Assembly (NCBI GenBank): GCA_033795365.1
Contig: JARYGU010000003.1
Span: forward strand, 444,090 to 508,089
Length of the DNA stretch: 64,000 nt
Reading direction: 5' to 3'
Source: JARYGU01 sp033795365
Lineage (GTDB): Bacteria; Pseudomonadota; Alphaproteobacteria; Rhizobiales; Rhizobiaceae
Both the position numbers and the translations under genes were made by a program. Below are positions 9,471 through 16,698 of the stretch, in pieces. Each line of letters opens with the position of its first letter. Position 1 is the first letter of the stretch. Under the pieces are notes generated by a model. That model saw only the letters and a list, made by a program, of their open reading frames with translations. It was not told where the DNA came from and did not search any database.

Positions 9471-9580
9471 CCGGATCGACCGGCCAGAAATCCTCACGAA
9501 AGGGGGCAGGGCCGCCCTCTCATGACTCTCCCCCAATGGGGCAGGGCAAGCCCCGCCCCCTTGAACCCCCACCCATGGAG
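9471..9580. repeat. intergenic repeat, copy 1
   Basis: A degenerate repeat of about 110 bp whose second copy is at 10460-10567. Shared blocks are CCGGATCGACCGG, ACGAAAGGGGG, CCCTCTC followed by TG and CTC, GGCAAGCCCC and CCCATGG. It lies between the DUF932 fragment and the conserved hypothetical gene. The rest of the 9372-9852 gap shows no gene. Confidence 0.6.
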
Positions 9581-9852
9581 GGGGTGTTACACCCCCTCCA
9601 AACCTCCCCAGCCCATACGGTCGCGGCGCCTGGTCGGCACCGCGGGACTTCTCTATCTGACTTCCGATTGTCGCACCGCCTCTCCGGCGTCAAGGACATC
9701 GCGGCCCCTCCAATTTTCAGTCGCCGTCCCGAAGGACGACGCCAGAAAATCGGTTCCTCCGCTCGCCGCGCAGCGGCGGCGTTCCGCCGTCCCTGACCCC
9801 TCGATGCGCCGGTGCAGACACCTTCGCGTCAGATAACGCAAAGGAGGCTTCC

Positions 9853-10398
9853 ATGTCTGAACTGAATTTCCTCAAGATGTATGCCGATGCTGCCGCGCTG
9901 CGGATCGACGTTCTCGTCAATCGTCTCGATTGCAACACCGCTCTGGAACGGGCGCTGCACGACTATCTGGAAAACTTTCTCGCACAGTTCATCACCTACA
10001 CGCGCGAGGGTCTGGCAGCGGAACGCCGGTTCGTCCTCAATACAGATCCGGCCAAGGTTGCGGAACTGGACGAGGATTTCGGCAATCATCGTGAAAACTA
10101 CGAATACTACTGGCGCGAACCGAAAGGCGCCGGTCTTTGGGAATATGTTCCCTTCGAGATGAAGGAGTTTCGCCTTCTGCTTGGCGAAATCGAAAGAAAG
10201 CTCGGCATTTTGATCGATGCCATCGGCCTGGAACTGCCGCAGGAGGAACACCCCGTATCGGCCCCGCCCTTCGTTGAACACAATCCGGACGACATTGACG
10301 ACGAGTGCTATGAAGACCTGCACGGCTACGACGAAGGAGAGGAATTCTCCGCAATCTATCTCCTCGTGAATGGCGACGACCATGACAGCAAGGCGTGA
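9853..10398 (+). CDS. conserved hypothetical plasmid protein
   Basis: 181 residues, acidic and mostly helical, with the aromatic-rich segment ENYEYYWREPKGAGLWEYVP near residue 80 and a very acidic tail (NPDDIDDECYEDLHGYDEGE). A perfect AAAGGAGG lies 7 bases before the ATG, so it is surely translated. No known domain was recognised. A strong hairpin terminator follows directly. Its place between DUF932 and DUF2285 genes suggests it belongs to the accessory set of this plasmid/ICE lineage. Confidence 0.75.
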   Translation: MSELNFLKMYADAAALRIDVLVNRLDCNTALERALHDYLENFLAQFITYTREGLAAERRFVLNTDPAKVAELDEDFGNHRENYEYYWREPKGAGLWEYVPFEMKEFRLLLGEIERKLGILIDAIGLELPQEEHPVSAPPFVEHNPDDIDDECYEDLHGYDEGEEFSAIYLLVNGDDHDSKA

Positions 10399-10403
10399 GA
10401 CGC

Positions 10404-10437
10404 AGACCAGAGGCGGCATTCGCCGCCTCTGGTCTTT
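10404..10437 (+). terminator. intrinsic terminator after the 181-residue gene
   Basis: A 14-bp perfect stem (10404-10417 with 10422-10435) closes on a 4-base loop and is followed by TTTGCCTTTG. It begins 5 bases after the TGA of the upstream gene. The U-tract is short, but the stem is very stable. Confidence 0.7.
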
Positions 10438-10459
10438 GCCTTTGCGGGAGCACTGGCGA

Positions 10460-10567
10460 CCGGATCGACCGGTCGCCAGTGCTAACGAAAGGGGGGCAAG
10501 CCGGCCCCTCTCGTGCTCACCCCATGAGGGAAGGGCAAGCCCCTCCCTCAATCTCCCTCCCATGGGG
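10460..10567. repeat. intergenic repeat, copy 2, with 11-bp hairpin
   Basis: The second copy of the repeat at 9471. Its start also forms an 11-bp perfect inverted repeat (10451-10461 with 10471-10481). Both copies sit just downstream of a plasmid-backbone coding sequence. Confidence 0.6.
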
Positions 10568-11158
10568 AAAGAGGGACGGTTCCCTCCACCTCTTTCCCCA
10601 AACCCCTATCTCCTCTCCCGGCCGGGGGAATGGTATCGCGCTGTCTCACGGCCGGCGGCGAGGTAAGCAGGATCCTCGCGAGAGGGTTTCTCGCACGTCG
10701 GCCTCTTGCTGGGTCAGGACCTTCTTCGACGCAGTGGGCGACGTGTCGGCCAACCAATTTGCGCACATCCATATCCAGGAGGACCGCGATTTACATATTT
10801 TTGAGTTTATAGATTATAGTATGTAATGAGGAAGATGGGGGAGAGTCCGAATAGGAAAGCCGTAGTATGGACGTGTGCAGGAGACACTCGCCGAGCGCTC
10901 CCAGCGCCAGGAATGTGCGACGGATCTCAAGGTGTATCAATGCACGCATGATTAGGTTCGCGGGTGCTGGAAGCGGCACCGTTCAACTGCCACCGGCCGA
11001 AACAGGGAGTGTTGCCCGTTGGTGGCCTGGAGACGGAAAGAGCTGACCATACCCCAGGTGCTGATGCCGCACCGGTATCGGCCGATGCTTCTGGCGATGC
11101 CCCAATATGGATAATATTTCGTTAACATGCAGCTTGGTAGCGTGTGAAGGACGATGTC
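10568..11158. other. non-coding gap
   Basis: No credible gene was found. The first part is C/G-rich. Bases 10791-10830 are AT-rich and contain TTTATAGATTATAGTATG, which loosely resembles the XRE operator found at 38435 and 42540. The promoter of the DUF2285 gene probably lies in the last 100 bases. Confidence 0.4.
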
Positions 11159-11410
11159 ATGATCGACCCATTCGAGGATATTGCGCCCTGCGGTAGCGAG
11201 CTTACCGAATACGACAGATTCCACATGAAACTCTATATGAGGTTGCTCGATGCCGCAGCCGAGGGCGCGGACTGGCGCGAAGCCGTCGAAGTCCTGTTTG
11301 GGATCGATCCTGCCGAGGAGCCGGAGCGAGCGCGTCGAGTTTACGATAGCCATCTGGTGCGTGCGCATTGGCTGACACGCACCGGCTACAAGCACTTGCT
11401 CCGCCACTGA
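11159..11410 (+). CDS. small DUF2285-type protein (QseM-like)
   Basis: 83 residues from ATG 11159, with AAGGA 7 bases upstream. The sequence has YDRFHMKLYMRLLDAAAEGA, then DWREAVEVLFGIDPAEEPER and a C-terminal VRAHWLTRTGYKHLL, the pattern of single-domain DUF2285 proteins. In the ICEMlSymR7A system, the single-domain DUF2285 protein QseM binds and blocks the activator FseA and represses transcription. The gene sits just upstream of an FseA-like gene, so an antiactivator or regulator role is a reasonable inference, not shown here. Confidence 0.7.
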   Translation: MIDPFEDIAPCGSELTEYDRFHMKLYMRLLDAAAEGADWREAVEVLFGIDPAEEPERARRVYDSHLVRAHWLTRTGYKHLLRH

Positions 11411-11533
11411 TCCTACAGTTTCGTCCGTTATGCCGCTGCGACATCACGTGATGCCGGCAACCAATCTTCCGTCGAGAGCTATAGCCGGGATTCGTATTCA
11501 GCTCGATTTGCGCGTGATCTGCGAGGAGTTGAG

Positions 11534-11791
11534 TTGATCAAGCCTGACACATCGCGCTGGCGCGACCACCGCAGTTACGACTTCTTCGATACTCTGCCGA
11601 TCGAAGGACTTGCCTGGGAATGCCTGCGCCGCCACGAGCCTTACCAGCGTCTGTATCACAATCTTGTGAGCACGAAAACGGAGACCCAGCCGCTCTCCCG
11701 AGAGGCCGAGCAACGCTGGGGATTGCGATTTCCCTGCCAGTCCTGGCCTTTCCGCGTTGGCTCAAAAGATATTCTGGTCGCCTTTACGTGA
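11534..11791 (+). CDS. FseA-like activator, upstream ORF (DUF6499 part)
   Basis: 85 residues beginning MIKPDTSRWRDHRSYDFFDT and containing LAWECLRRHEPYQRLYHNLV and QRWGLRFP. This is the N-terminal (DUF6499) half of proteins that continue into DUF2285. The expected continuation PASPGLSALAQKIFWSPLRD lies in the +1 frame, beginning right after RWGLRF. Without a shift, translation ends at the TGA at 11789-11791. In ICEMlSymR7A the master activator of excision and transfer, FseA, is made by a +1 programmed ribosomal frameshift joining two such ORFs; the same arrangement and direction are seen here. Confidence 0.75.
   Translation: MIKPDTSRWRDHRSYDFFDTLPIEGLAWECLRRHEPYQRLYHNLVSTKTETQPLSREAEQRWGLRFPCQSWPFRVGSKDILVAFT
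11726..11738 (+). other. putative +1 programmed frameshift site
   Basis: The reading CGA-TTT-CCC-TGC in the first frame is the last point where it matches the family. One base later, the sequence continues as P-A-S-P-G-L in the next frame. CCC followed by U is a codon context on which proline tRNA is known to slip +1. Sequence decay or a sequencing error would look the same. Confidence 0.5.
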
Positions 11792-12299
11792 CCCGGCAGT
11801 TCTTCTCTTTGCTCAGCGGCCCGACATATTGCCACCGGAACCGGCTCCTTCGTTCGGTGAGACCGACCTAGGCGGCGATACACCAGAAGGGCGGTATGCT
11901 TTTTATGGCGCGGCTTCATCGCAGTATTTGATCCTTTCCGATACCGCTCCTCACGGCGCGCTCGCGGCCCTGATCCCGCTTGACGCCGATACCTTCGGCC
12001 GCATCGAGGCGTTGTCCCGTTTCTGGCGTGCCTGTGAGGGACGGTCTCTCCCGCCTGACACCCGTATGACAGCGGATCAGCGCCGACGCCTGCGCCTGAA
12101 GCTGCAGGCCGTCGACGGTCGAATGAACGGTGCCAGCTACCGCGAGATTGCCATTGCCATCTACGGGGAGGGGCGTGTGGCAGCGGGACCGTGGAAGACC
12201 TCTCCCTTGCGCGACACCGTAATTGGCCTGGTGGAAGGTGGCTTTGCGATGATTGGTGGTGGCTATCTCCAACTCCTGCGTCACCGCCGCCGATCGTAG
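11757..12299 (+). CDS. FseA-like activator, downstream ORF (DUF2285 domain)
   Basis: The frame is open from upstream of 11730 to 12299. It carries IFWSPLRDPAVLLFAQRPD, then TAPHGALAALIPLDADTFGR and the DUF2285 DNA-binding region TADQRRRLRLKLQAVDGRMN followed by SYREIAIAIYGEGRVAAGPW. The TTG at 11757 has no ribosome-binding site, which favours production as the second half of a fusion with the upstream ORF (about 255 residues in total). Known FseA activates excisionase and transfer genes; here the next gene is a small AlpA/RdfS-like protein, followed by the replication and transfer genes. Confidence 0.75.
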   Translation: MAQKIFWSPLRDPAVLLFAQRPDILPPEPAPSFGETDLGGDTPEGRYAFYGAASSQYLILSDTAPHGALAALIPLDADTFGRIEALSRFWRACEGRSLPPDTRMTADQRRRLRLKLQAVDGRMNGASYREIAIAIYGEGRVAAGPWKTSPLRDTVIGLVEGGFAMIGGGYLQLLRHRRRS

Positions 12300-12437
12300 C
12301 AGTTCGCGTGGAGGGAGGGGTGGGGATTTTAGGCCCCCCATAGTTCCCCATCCCCTCTGAAGGTTTTATCCGCCACGGTAGTCGCCGTCCGCCGCTGAAC
12401 CGCAGCGGTCACCGGAAACCCCACGGAGACCCGATCC

Positions 12438-12719
12438 ATGCGACCCAATTTCGCCAATTTGCCGCCCCGTTTCCTGCGCACCAAGGAAGCCGCAGAATTT
12501 CTCTCGCTCTCGGCCCGTACACTTGAAAAGCATCGGAGCTACGGGACCGGGCCGGCCTATCGCAAACTTGGCGGCCGCGTTGTCTATGCCGTCGACGACC
12601 TTGAAGCCTGGGCCGCGCGGGGTGCCGTCACTTCGACTTCGGATCCACGTGGGCATGTGCTGCCGGCGAAGCGCCACACGCTGTCCGCTATATCGCAGCC
12701 CGGCCGCTATGCGCGCTGA
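12438..12719 (+). CDS. AlpA/excisionase-family winged-helix DNA-binding protein (RdfS-like)
   Basis: 93 residues with a MerR/HTH_17-type domain: PRFLRTKEAAEFLSLSARTL, EKHRSYGTGPAYRKLGGRVV and YAVDDLEAWA. Proteins of this size and fold act as excisionases (RdfS, Xis) or as small regulators. Its position after the FseA-like gene and before the replication and transfer genes matches a recombination-directionality or transfer-regulator role. No integrase is visible in the window to pair with it. A GGAG lies upstream of the ATG. Confidence 0.8.
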   Translation: MRPNFANLPPRFLRTKEAAEFLSLSARTLEKHRSYGTGPAYRKLGGRVVYAVDDLEAWAARGAVTSTSDPRGHVLPAKRHTLSAISQPGRYAR

Positions 12720-12737
12720 TTGCGGCGGGTTTTCCGA

Positions 12738-13886
12738 ATGGCGGCACGGCATCGGTCTTTCTCGGAGCGCGGTCAGCTCGATCTGTTCCGGGCGCTCCCC
12801 GGCGACTTCGCGCCAAGAGACGCGCAGGATCTCATGACTTTTCCCTTTTTCTCACTCTCTAAAACCCATCGCGTCACGCCGATCGACTTTTCCGCCGGTA
12901 GTGTGTCGATCCGGGTCGAAGCCGTCCCAGATCATGGCATGGCCACAATCTGGGATGCCGATATCCTGATCTGGGCGGCGAGCCAGATCGTCGAAGCCCG
13001 CGACGCCGGGCTTCGAACCTCGCGCCTTATGGCTGCGACGCCCTACGAAATGCTGAAGTTCACCGGCCGCGGTACTTCGCTCAGGGACTATCGGCGTCTT
13101 AAGGCTGCGCTTGACCGGCTCCAGAGCACGACTGTCGCCACAACCATCCGCCAGCCGGTTGAAGGGCGGCGTCATCGCTTCTCCTGGATCAACGAATGGA
13201 AAGAGCGGACGGATCGTCACGGCCGTCCGGACGGCATCGAGATGATCCTCCCCGACTGGTTCTATCAAGCTGTCCTTGATGACGCGCTCGTACTCACCAT
13301 CGACCGGGCCTATTTTGATCTGACGGGCGGCCTTGACCGTTGGCTCTACCGCCTGATCCGCAAGCACGGCGGCCGCCAACGCGATGGCTGGCGTTTCGAT
13401 TTTCGCCATCTTCACCAGAAATCCGGCAGTCTGTCACCCTTCCGGCGCTTCAGCTTCGAGCTTCGCGACATCGTCCGCCGTCAGCCACTCCCCGGCTACA
13501 CGCTGTTCATGGATGTCGAAGCCGGCGGCCGGATGTTGCTCGCCTTTGCGCCCTGTGGACAATCTGTGGACGGCCCCGTGCTATCAGGAACGCCGAATAT
13601 CGTGCCATCAGGAACGTCGTTATCGTGCTATCGGGAACGAAAACAGAGTTTAACTCATGGGAATAAAACCGAAAATCGCGCCCTTAACTTAGACTCTAAC
13701 AGAGAATCTAACTTTGAAGAGCGCGCGCGCGATGTGCAAAAGCTCGTCCGCGAGACAGACGAAGGGCTCAACGTAACCGCAAAGAAGATCGGAAGCGAAC
13801 CGGATTCGCGTAAAATCGGAACGGCGCAGGAGACCTCGCAAGCCTCACAACTTCATCCCGATGATCATCCGGGAGGGGCGCGATGA
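12738..13886 (+). CDS. repA: plasmid/ICE replication initiator RepA
   Basis: 382 residues from ATG 12738; a TTG at 12720 is an alternative start. It matches the RepA (RPA) initiator family of alphaproteobacterial plasmids and ICEs: QDLMTFPFFSLSKTHRVTPI, GMATIWDADILIWAASQIVE, then SRLMAATPYEMLKFTGRGTS and FDLTGGLDRWLYRLIRKHGG. This last region is the winged-helix DNA-binding part. The final 100 residues are low-complexity and their DNA contains iterons and DnaA-box-like sites. The gene starts directly after the AlpA-like gene and ends overlapping the decayed parA. Its body looks intact, so the element may replicate autonomously. Confidence 0.88.
   Translation: MAARHRSFSERGQLDLFRALPGDFAPRDAQDLMTFPFFSLSKTHRVTPIDFSAGSVSIRVEAVPDHGMATIWDADILIWAASQIVEARDAGLRTSRLMAATPYEMLKFTGRGTSLRDYRRLKAALDRLQSTTVATTIRQPVEGRRHRFSWINEWKERTDRHGRPDGIEMILPDWFYQAVLDDALVLTIDRAYFDLTGGLDRWLYRLIRKHGGRQRDGWRFDFRHLHQKSGSLSPFRRFSFELRDIVRRQPLPGYTLFMDVEAGGRMLLAFAPCGQSVDGPVLSGTPNIVPSGTSLSCYRERKQSLTHGNKTENRALNLDSNRESNFEERARDVQKLVRETDEGLNVTAKKIGSEPDSRKIGTAQETSQASQLHPDDHPGGAR
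13554..13690 (+). other. candidate iteron replication origin inside repA
   Basis: Two DnaA-box-like sequences (TGTGGACAA at 13554 and TGTGGACGG at 13565) are followed by three direct repeats of a 16-bp core, CGTGCTATCAGGAACG, at 13577, 13601 (one change) and 13624 (one change), spaced 24 and 23 bp. An AT-richer stretch follows. Iterons next to DnaA boxes and an AT-rich tract are typical of plasmid origins. Here they lie within the 3' coding part of repA. Confidence 0.7.
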
Positions 13887-14084
13887 TTGGGGCCTTCGTC
13901 AACAAAAAGGGCCGTGTCGGCAGGACAGCGCTGGTACTAGACCTTCCCGGTGAATGGTTGCGGCACGAATTCGCATCACGCTTATCGATGCCGACCCGCA
14001 GGGCTCCGCGCTCAAGGGGTCCCAGCAGCGTGAGCATGAGGCCCTGCCACGCTTGTCGGGGTACGGATCTAGGGGCGCCACACC
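13883..14084 (+). pseudogene. ParA partition ATPase, decayed
   Basis: It begins MIGAFVNKKGRVGRTALVLD, clearly derived from the ParA start (VNQKGGVGKTT), but the Walker A lysine before the threonine is replaced by Arg. A frameshift then moves the continuation (ITLIDADPQGSALKGSQQRE) into another frame. Only about 65 of roughly 210 residues remain before the next start. It overlaps the repA stop by 4 bases, as in intact relatives. Confidence 0.75.
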
Positions 14085-14239
14085 ATGAGCGAGCGTCCGG
14101 CCCGCAAAGGTTTCGCTGTCCGGCCTGCCGGCCCGCGGCATTGAATCAACATCGTCACGCTTCAGCGTGGGCAGATCGCTGCCGCCACGCCGCGCGAACC
14201 GCTCTCGCACGAGTTCCTCCGAACCGAAGGAGCCCCTTC
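14085..14239 (+). pseudogene. remnant of small ParA-partner protein
   Basis: It starts MSERPARKGFAVRPAGPRH and stops after 19 residues at 14144. The expected protein, a roughly 80-90 residue partner found between parA and the DUF2840 gene in this element family, is missing its middle; only scraps remain before the next ATG. With the parA remnant, it shows a deleted partition module. Confidence 0.5.
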
Positions 14240-14761
14240 ATGACCGGCAACTCGGCTCCCCGCTTGCGCGGCGGCCCGCTGCCGTCTGCACGCACCATAG
14301 ACTGCATGACCCATGTCGAGCTGATCTGGATCGAGAAGAAGATCGAGTTCTGGATCAAATTCGGCCATGAGGCGCACGGACGGATCCTTGACTGCCGCAG
14401 GCGCATCGTTTCCTTCCGGCCGAACAGCATCTTCGCGTTCGTCCGCTGGGCCGCCAACGACTTTGGCACGGTCATATCGCGCATCGACATCTTGCGCGCC
14501 GTCGCGCCGGGCGAAGCCTACCAGACACTTTCCTGCGTGCGCCCCGGTGGCGAAATCCTCCTGAAGATCGAAGGCTGGGCAAAGGTCGAAGACGTGCTGC
14601 GCCACATCGACGCCGTGGAGCGTACCGGCATCGATGCCTGCGATGTCGCGCCCGATCACTGGCGCCACGTCGCTCACCGCATGCAGGCGGGTGAAGCACC
14701 GCGCATCTACACGATGGAGCGCCACCAGGCGTGGCTCAAGCGGCGGGAGCTCGGACGATGA
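14240..14761 (+). CDS. DUF2840 family protein
   Basis: 173 residues. After a variable N-terminus the conserved domain runs THVELIWIEKKIEFWIKFGH, then PNSIFAFVRWAANDFGTVIS, RIDILRAVAPGEAYQTL and DVAPDHWRHVAHRM. The family is confined to plasmid and ICE transfer regions of Alpha- and Gammaproteobacteria and has no assigned biochemical role. GAAGGAG precedes the ATG, and the stop overlaps the traF start (ATGA), which indicates translational coupling within the transfer operon. Confidence 0.85.
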   Translation: MTGNSAPRLRGGPLPSARTIDCMTHVELIWIEKKIEFWIKFGHEAHGRILDCRRRIVSFRPNSIFAFVRWAANDFGTVISRIDILRAVAPGEAYQTLSCVRPGGEILLKIEGWAKVEDVLRHIDAVERTGIDACDVAPDHWRHVAHRMQAGEAPRIYTMERHQAWLKRRELGR

Positions 14762-15684
14762 CCCGCTTCGGCTATGTCATGGTGACGTATTTCGCGGGTG
14801 TGGGCGCCGCTATCGCGGCGTTCATCCCGACGCCGACCAAGCTCATCTGGAACAACACGGCCAGCGCGCCGGTCGGGTTCTACACTATCGCTCCGGCCGA
14901 CCGGCTGGAAGTGCCCGAACTGGTCGCCGTCATGCCGCCCGAACCGCTCGCCGACTTCATGGTGGAACGCGGTTATGTCGGTCACGGAGTGCCGCTGCTG
15001 AAGCGCGTTCTCGGCCTGCCGGGACAACAGGTTTGCCGGATCGGCCGCGACATTCTGATCGACGGCGTGGCTATCGGCTCAGCGTTAAGCCACGACAGGA
15101 TGGGCCGCGACCTGCCGATCTGGCAGGGCTGCCGCGTCATCGCGACTGATCAGATGTTCCTCATGAACTGGGAAGTCCGCGACAGCTTCGACGGCCGCTA
15201 CTTCGGCCCGCTTCCGGCTTCCGCCGTGATCGGTCGGGCAGTCCCTCTCTACACCGACGAAGACGGTTACGGCCGCTTCGTCTGGCGCGCCGACGCGGTG
15301 ACGGCGCGGCCTTCGCAACCTCGCCGCACAACCCAGGAGACCACGATCATGGCTCAGATTGGCCAATTCATCCGCACACAGACCGGCTTCGAAGGGCGCT
15401 TCAGAGCGCTTGGCATCGACGAGGAAATCACCTTCGTTCCGGCCGAACCTTCGCATGCAAAGAACGCCCCGGCTTATCGCATCCTGCTCGGCGACAAAGA
15501 AGGGCTCGATATCGGTGCCGGTTGGTCGCATGTCGGCGACCGTGCCGGCGAATTCGTCTCCGTCGAGATTTACAGTCCTCTGTTCGGCGGCACACTTCGC
15601 GCAAACCTCTTCCGCGCCGGTGACGACGTCTCCGCCTGGGGCCTGCACACCACCCCGCCATCGAAGAAGCGGAAGAAGGACTGA
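14758..15684 (+). CDS. traF: TraF-type S26 signal peptidase, reading through into DUF736
   Basis: Residues 1-190 are a conjugative S26 peptidase (TraF), which matures and cyclises TrbC-type pilin in IncP-like systems. It has an N-terminal membrane segment, SAPVGFYTIAPADRLEV (family Ser region), then LLKRVLGLPGQQVCRIGRDI (lysine region) and FLMNWEVRDSFDGRYFGPLP. In relatives TraF stops after about 190 residues. Here the frame stays open through RADAVTARPSQPRRTTQETT into the DUF736 protein, giving a 308-residue reading frame. An out-of-frame TGA near 15299 suggests a one-base change removed the normal stop. The two catalytic residues appear present. Confidence 0.8.
   Translation: MTRFGYVMVTYFAGVGAAIAAFIPTPTKLIWNNTASAPVGFYTIAPADRLEVPELVAVMPPEPLADFMVERGYVGHGVPLLKRVLGLPGQQVCRIGRDILIDGVAIGSALSHDRMGRDLPIWQGCRVIATDQMFLMNWEVRDSFDGRYFGPLPASAVIGRAVPLYTDEDGYGRFVWRADAVTARPSQPRRTTQETTIMAQIGQFIRTQTGFEGRFRALGIDEEITFVPAEPSHAKNAPAYRILLGDKEGLDIGAGWSHVGDRAGEFVSVEIYSPLFGGTLRANLFRAGDDVSAWGLHTTPPSKKRKKD
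15349..15684 (+). CDS. DUF736 family protein (possible independent start)
   Basis: A 111-residue DUF736 domain, MAQIGQFIRTQTGFEGRFRA to SGDD-type motif RAGDDVSAWGLHTTPPSKKR. In other transfer regions this is a separate gene just after traF. It keeps its own ATG with CAGGAG about 9 bases upstream, so it can be made alone even though the traF frame also runs into it. The function of DUF736 is unknown; it is common in ICE and plasmid transfer operons and sometimes duplicated. Confidence 0.7.
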   Translation: MAQIGQFIRTQTGFEGRFRALGIDEEITFVPAEPSHAKNAPAYRILLGDKEGLDIGAGWSHVGDRAGEFVSVEIYSPLFGGTLRANLFRAGDDVSAWGLHTTPPSKKRKKD

Positions 15685-15687
15685 ACG

Positions 15688-16455
15688 GTGGCACCCGGAC
15701 ACCATGCGCGCGTCGGGCGGTTTGCCACCGTCTGGCGCTCAGCACTTCCCCTTTTTCTTTCCGGCCTGACCTTTGCCGCGTCCCTTGCGTGTCCGGCTCT
15801 TGCACAAACGCTGCCGGCCACACGCGCGGGAATTGCCGATCCTCATGCCGCACATATCGCAGAAGCATCGCAGCGCTTCGGCATTCCGCAGGCATGGATC
15901 GTGGCGGTAAAACGCGCCGAAAGCTACGGCGACGTGCGCGCAGTCTCGCGTGCCGGTGCGCTTGGGCTCATGCAGATCATGCCTGACACATGGGCCGAAC
16001 TTCGCGCCCGTCACCGGCTCGGCAGCGATCCGTTCGATCCTCGCGACAACATCATCGCAGGCACTGCCTATCTGCGCGAGATGCTTGACCGCTACGGCAC
16101 TGTTCCGGCCATGCTCGCAGCTTACAATGCGGGGCCAGCGCGTTACGACGAATATCTCGCAACCGGCCGTTCCCTGCCGGCCGAAACACGCGCCTATGTC
16201 GCTTTGCTCGCTCCCGCGCTTGGCTCCGCCGCGCCGTCGGATAGACTGCGAATCGCTCTCCGGCGACCCAATGATTGGCGCGAGGCGCCGCTCTTCGTGG
16301 CGCGCGCGGACGACCGCCGATCTGCCGATGATCGTGCTGCCGATCGCCCGCCGAACGATCTGCAACGTCCCGTTCCGGCGCAGGGCGATGCCACTGCCGG
16401 GCCGCAGGCGGCCCCCATTTTCCTCGCCGGTCGCAAGGGGGATGGTCCGCAATGA
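15688..16455 (+). CDS. lytic transglycosylase (VirB1/TrbN-like)
   Basis: 255 residues with a signal peptide (PLFLSGLTFAASLACPALAQ) and an SLT goose-lysozyme-like domain. The catalytic Glu is in AVKRAESYGDVRAVS, followed by RAGALGLMQIMPDTWAELRA and AAYNAGPARYDEYLATG. It opens peptidoglycan locally for assembly of the mating channel. The C-terminal tail is Asp/Arg/Pro-rich and variable. It starts with GTG 3 bases after the DUF736 stop. Confidence 0.88.
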   Translation: MAPGHHARVGRFATVWRSALPLFLSGLTFAASLACPALAQTLPATRAGIADPHAAHIAEASQRFGIPQAWIVAVKRAESYGDVRAVSRAGALGLMQIMPDTWAELRARHRLGSDPFDPRDNIIAGTAYLREMLDRYGTVPAMLAAYNAGPARYDEYLATGRSLPAETRAYVALLAPALGSAAPSDRLRIALRRPNDWREAPLFVARADDRRSADDRAADRPPNDLQRPVPAQGDATAGPQAAPIFLAGRKGDGPQ

Positions 16456-16560
16456 CGGTCAGCCGCCCCTTTCGCATCCTGTCGGGCTCTGGCGCATCAT
16501 GGAGGGTGCCGGGGATGGAGGCAGGCGCAGCAACCGGACGATGGCAGGATAAAAGGGCGC

Positions 16561-16698
16561 ACATTGCGCGGCGGTCGAATGGTTGTTTTTGTTTGGTTTT
16601 CTTTCCAGTTGCAAACATTGCCCGGCTTTGCCGCAATGTTCGCCCAAGACCCAACCAATTGTCTCTGCGAGATATTTTGAACATTGCGGGGCTGCGCC
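16561..16698 (+). other. oriT: candidate origin of transfer (oriT)
   Basis: The gap before the relaxase gene has a T-rich tract (16583-16606), three direct copies of ACATTGC (16561, 16615, 16681) and an inverted copy, so that AACATTGC at 16614-16621 pairs with GCAATGTT at 16633-16640 around an 11-base loop that can pair further. Inverted repeats beside an AT-rich tract upstream of the relaxase gene are the usual form of an oriT. An 84-residue ORF at 16452-16706 overlaps it but looks non-coding. Confidence 0.4.

Noticed and set aside
10806..10827. Third copy of the XRE operator
   Set aside because: Only about 17 of 22 positions match in an AT-rich context and no XRE gene is adjacent, so chance similarity cannot be excluded.
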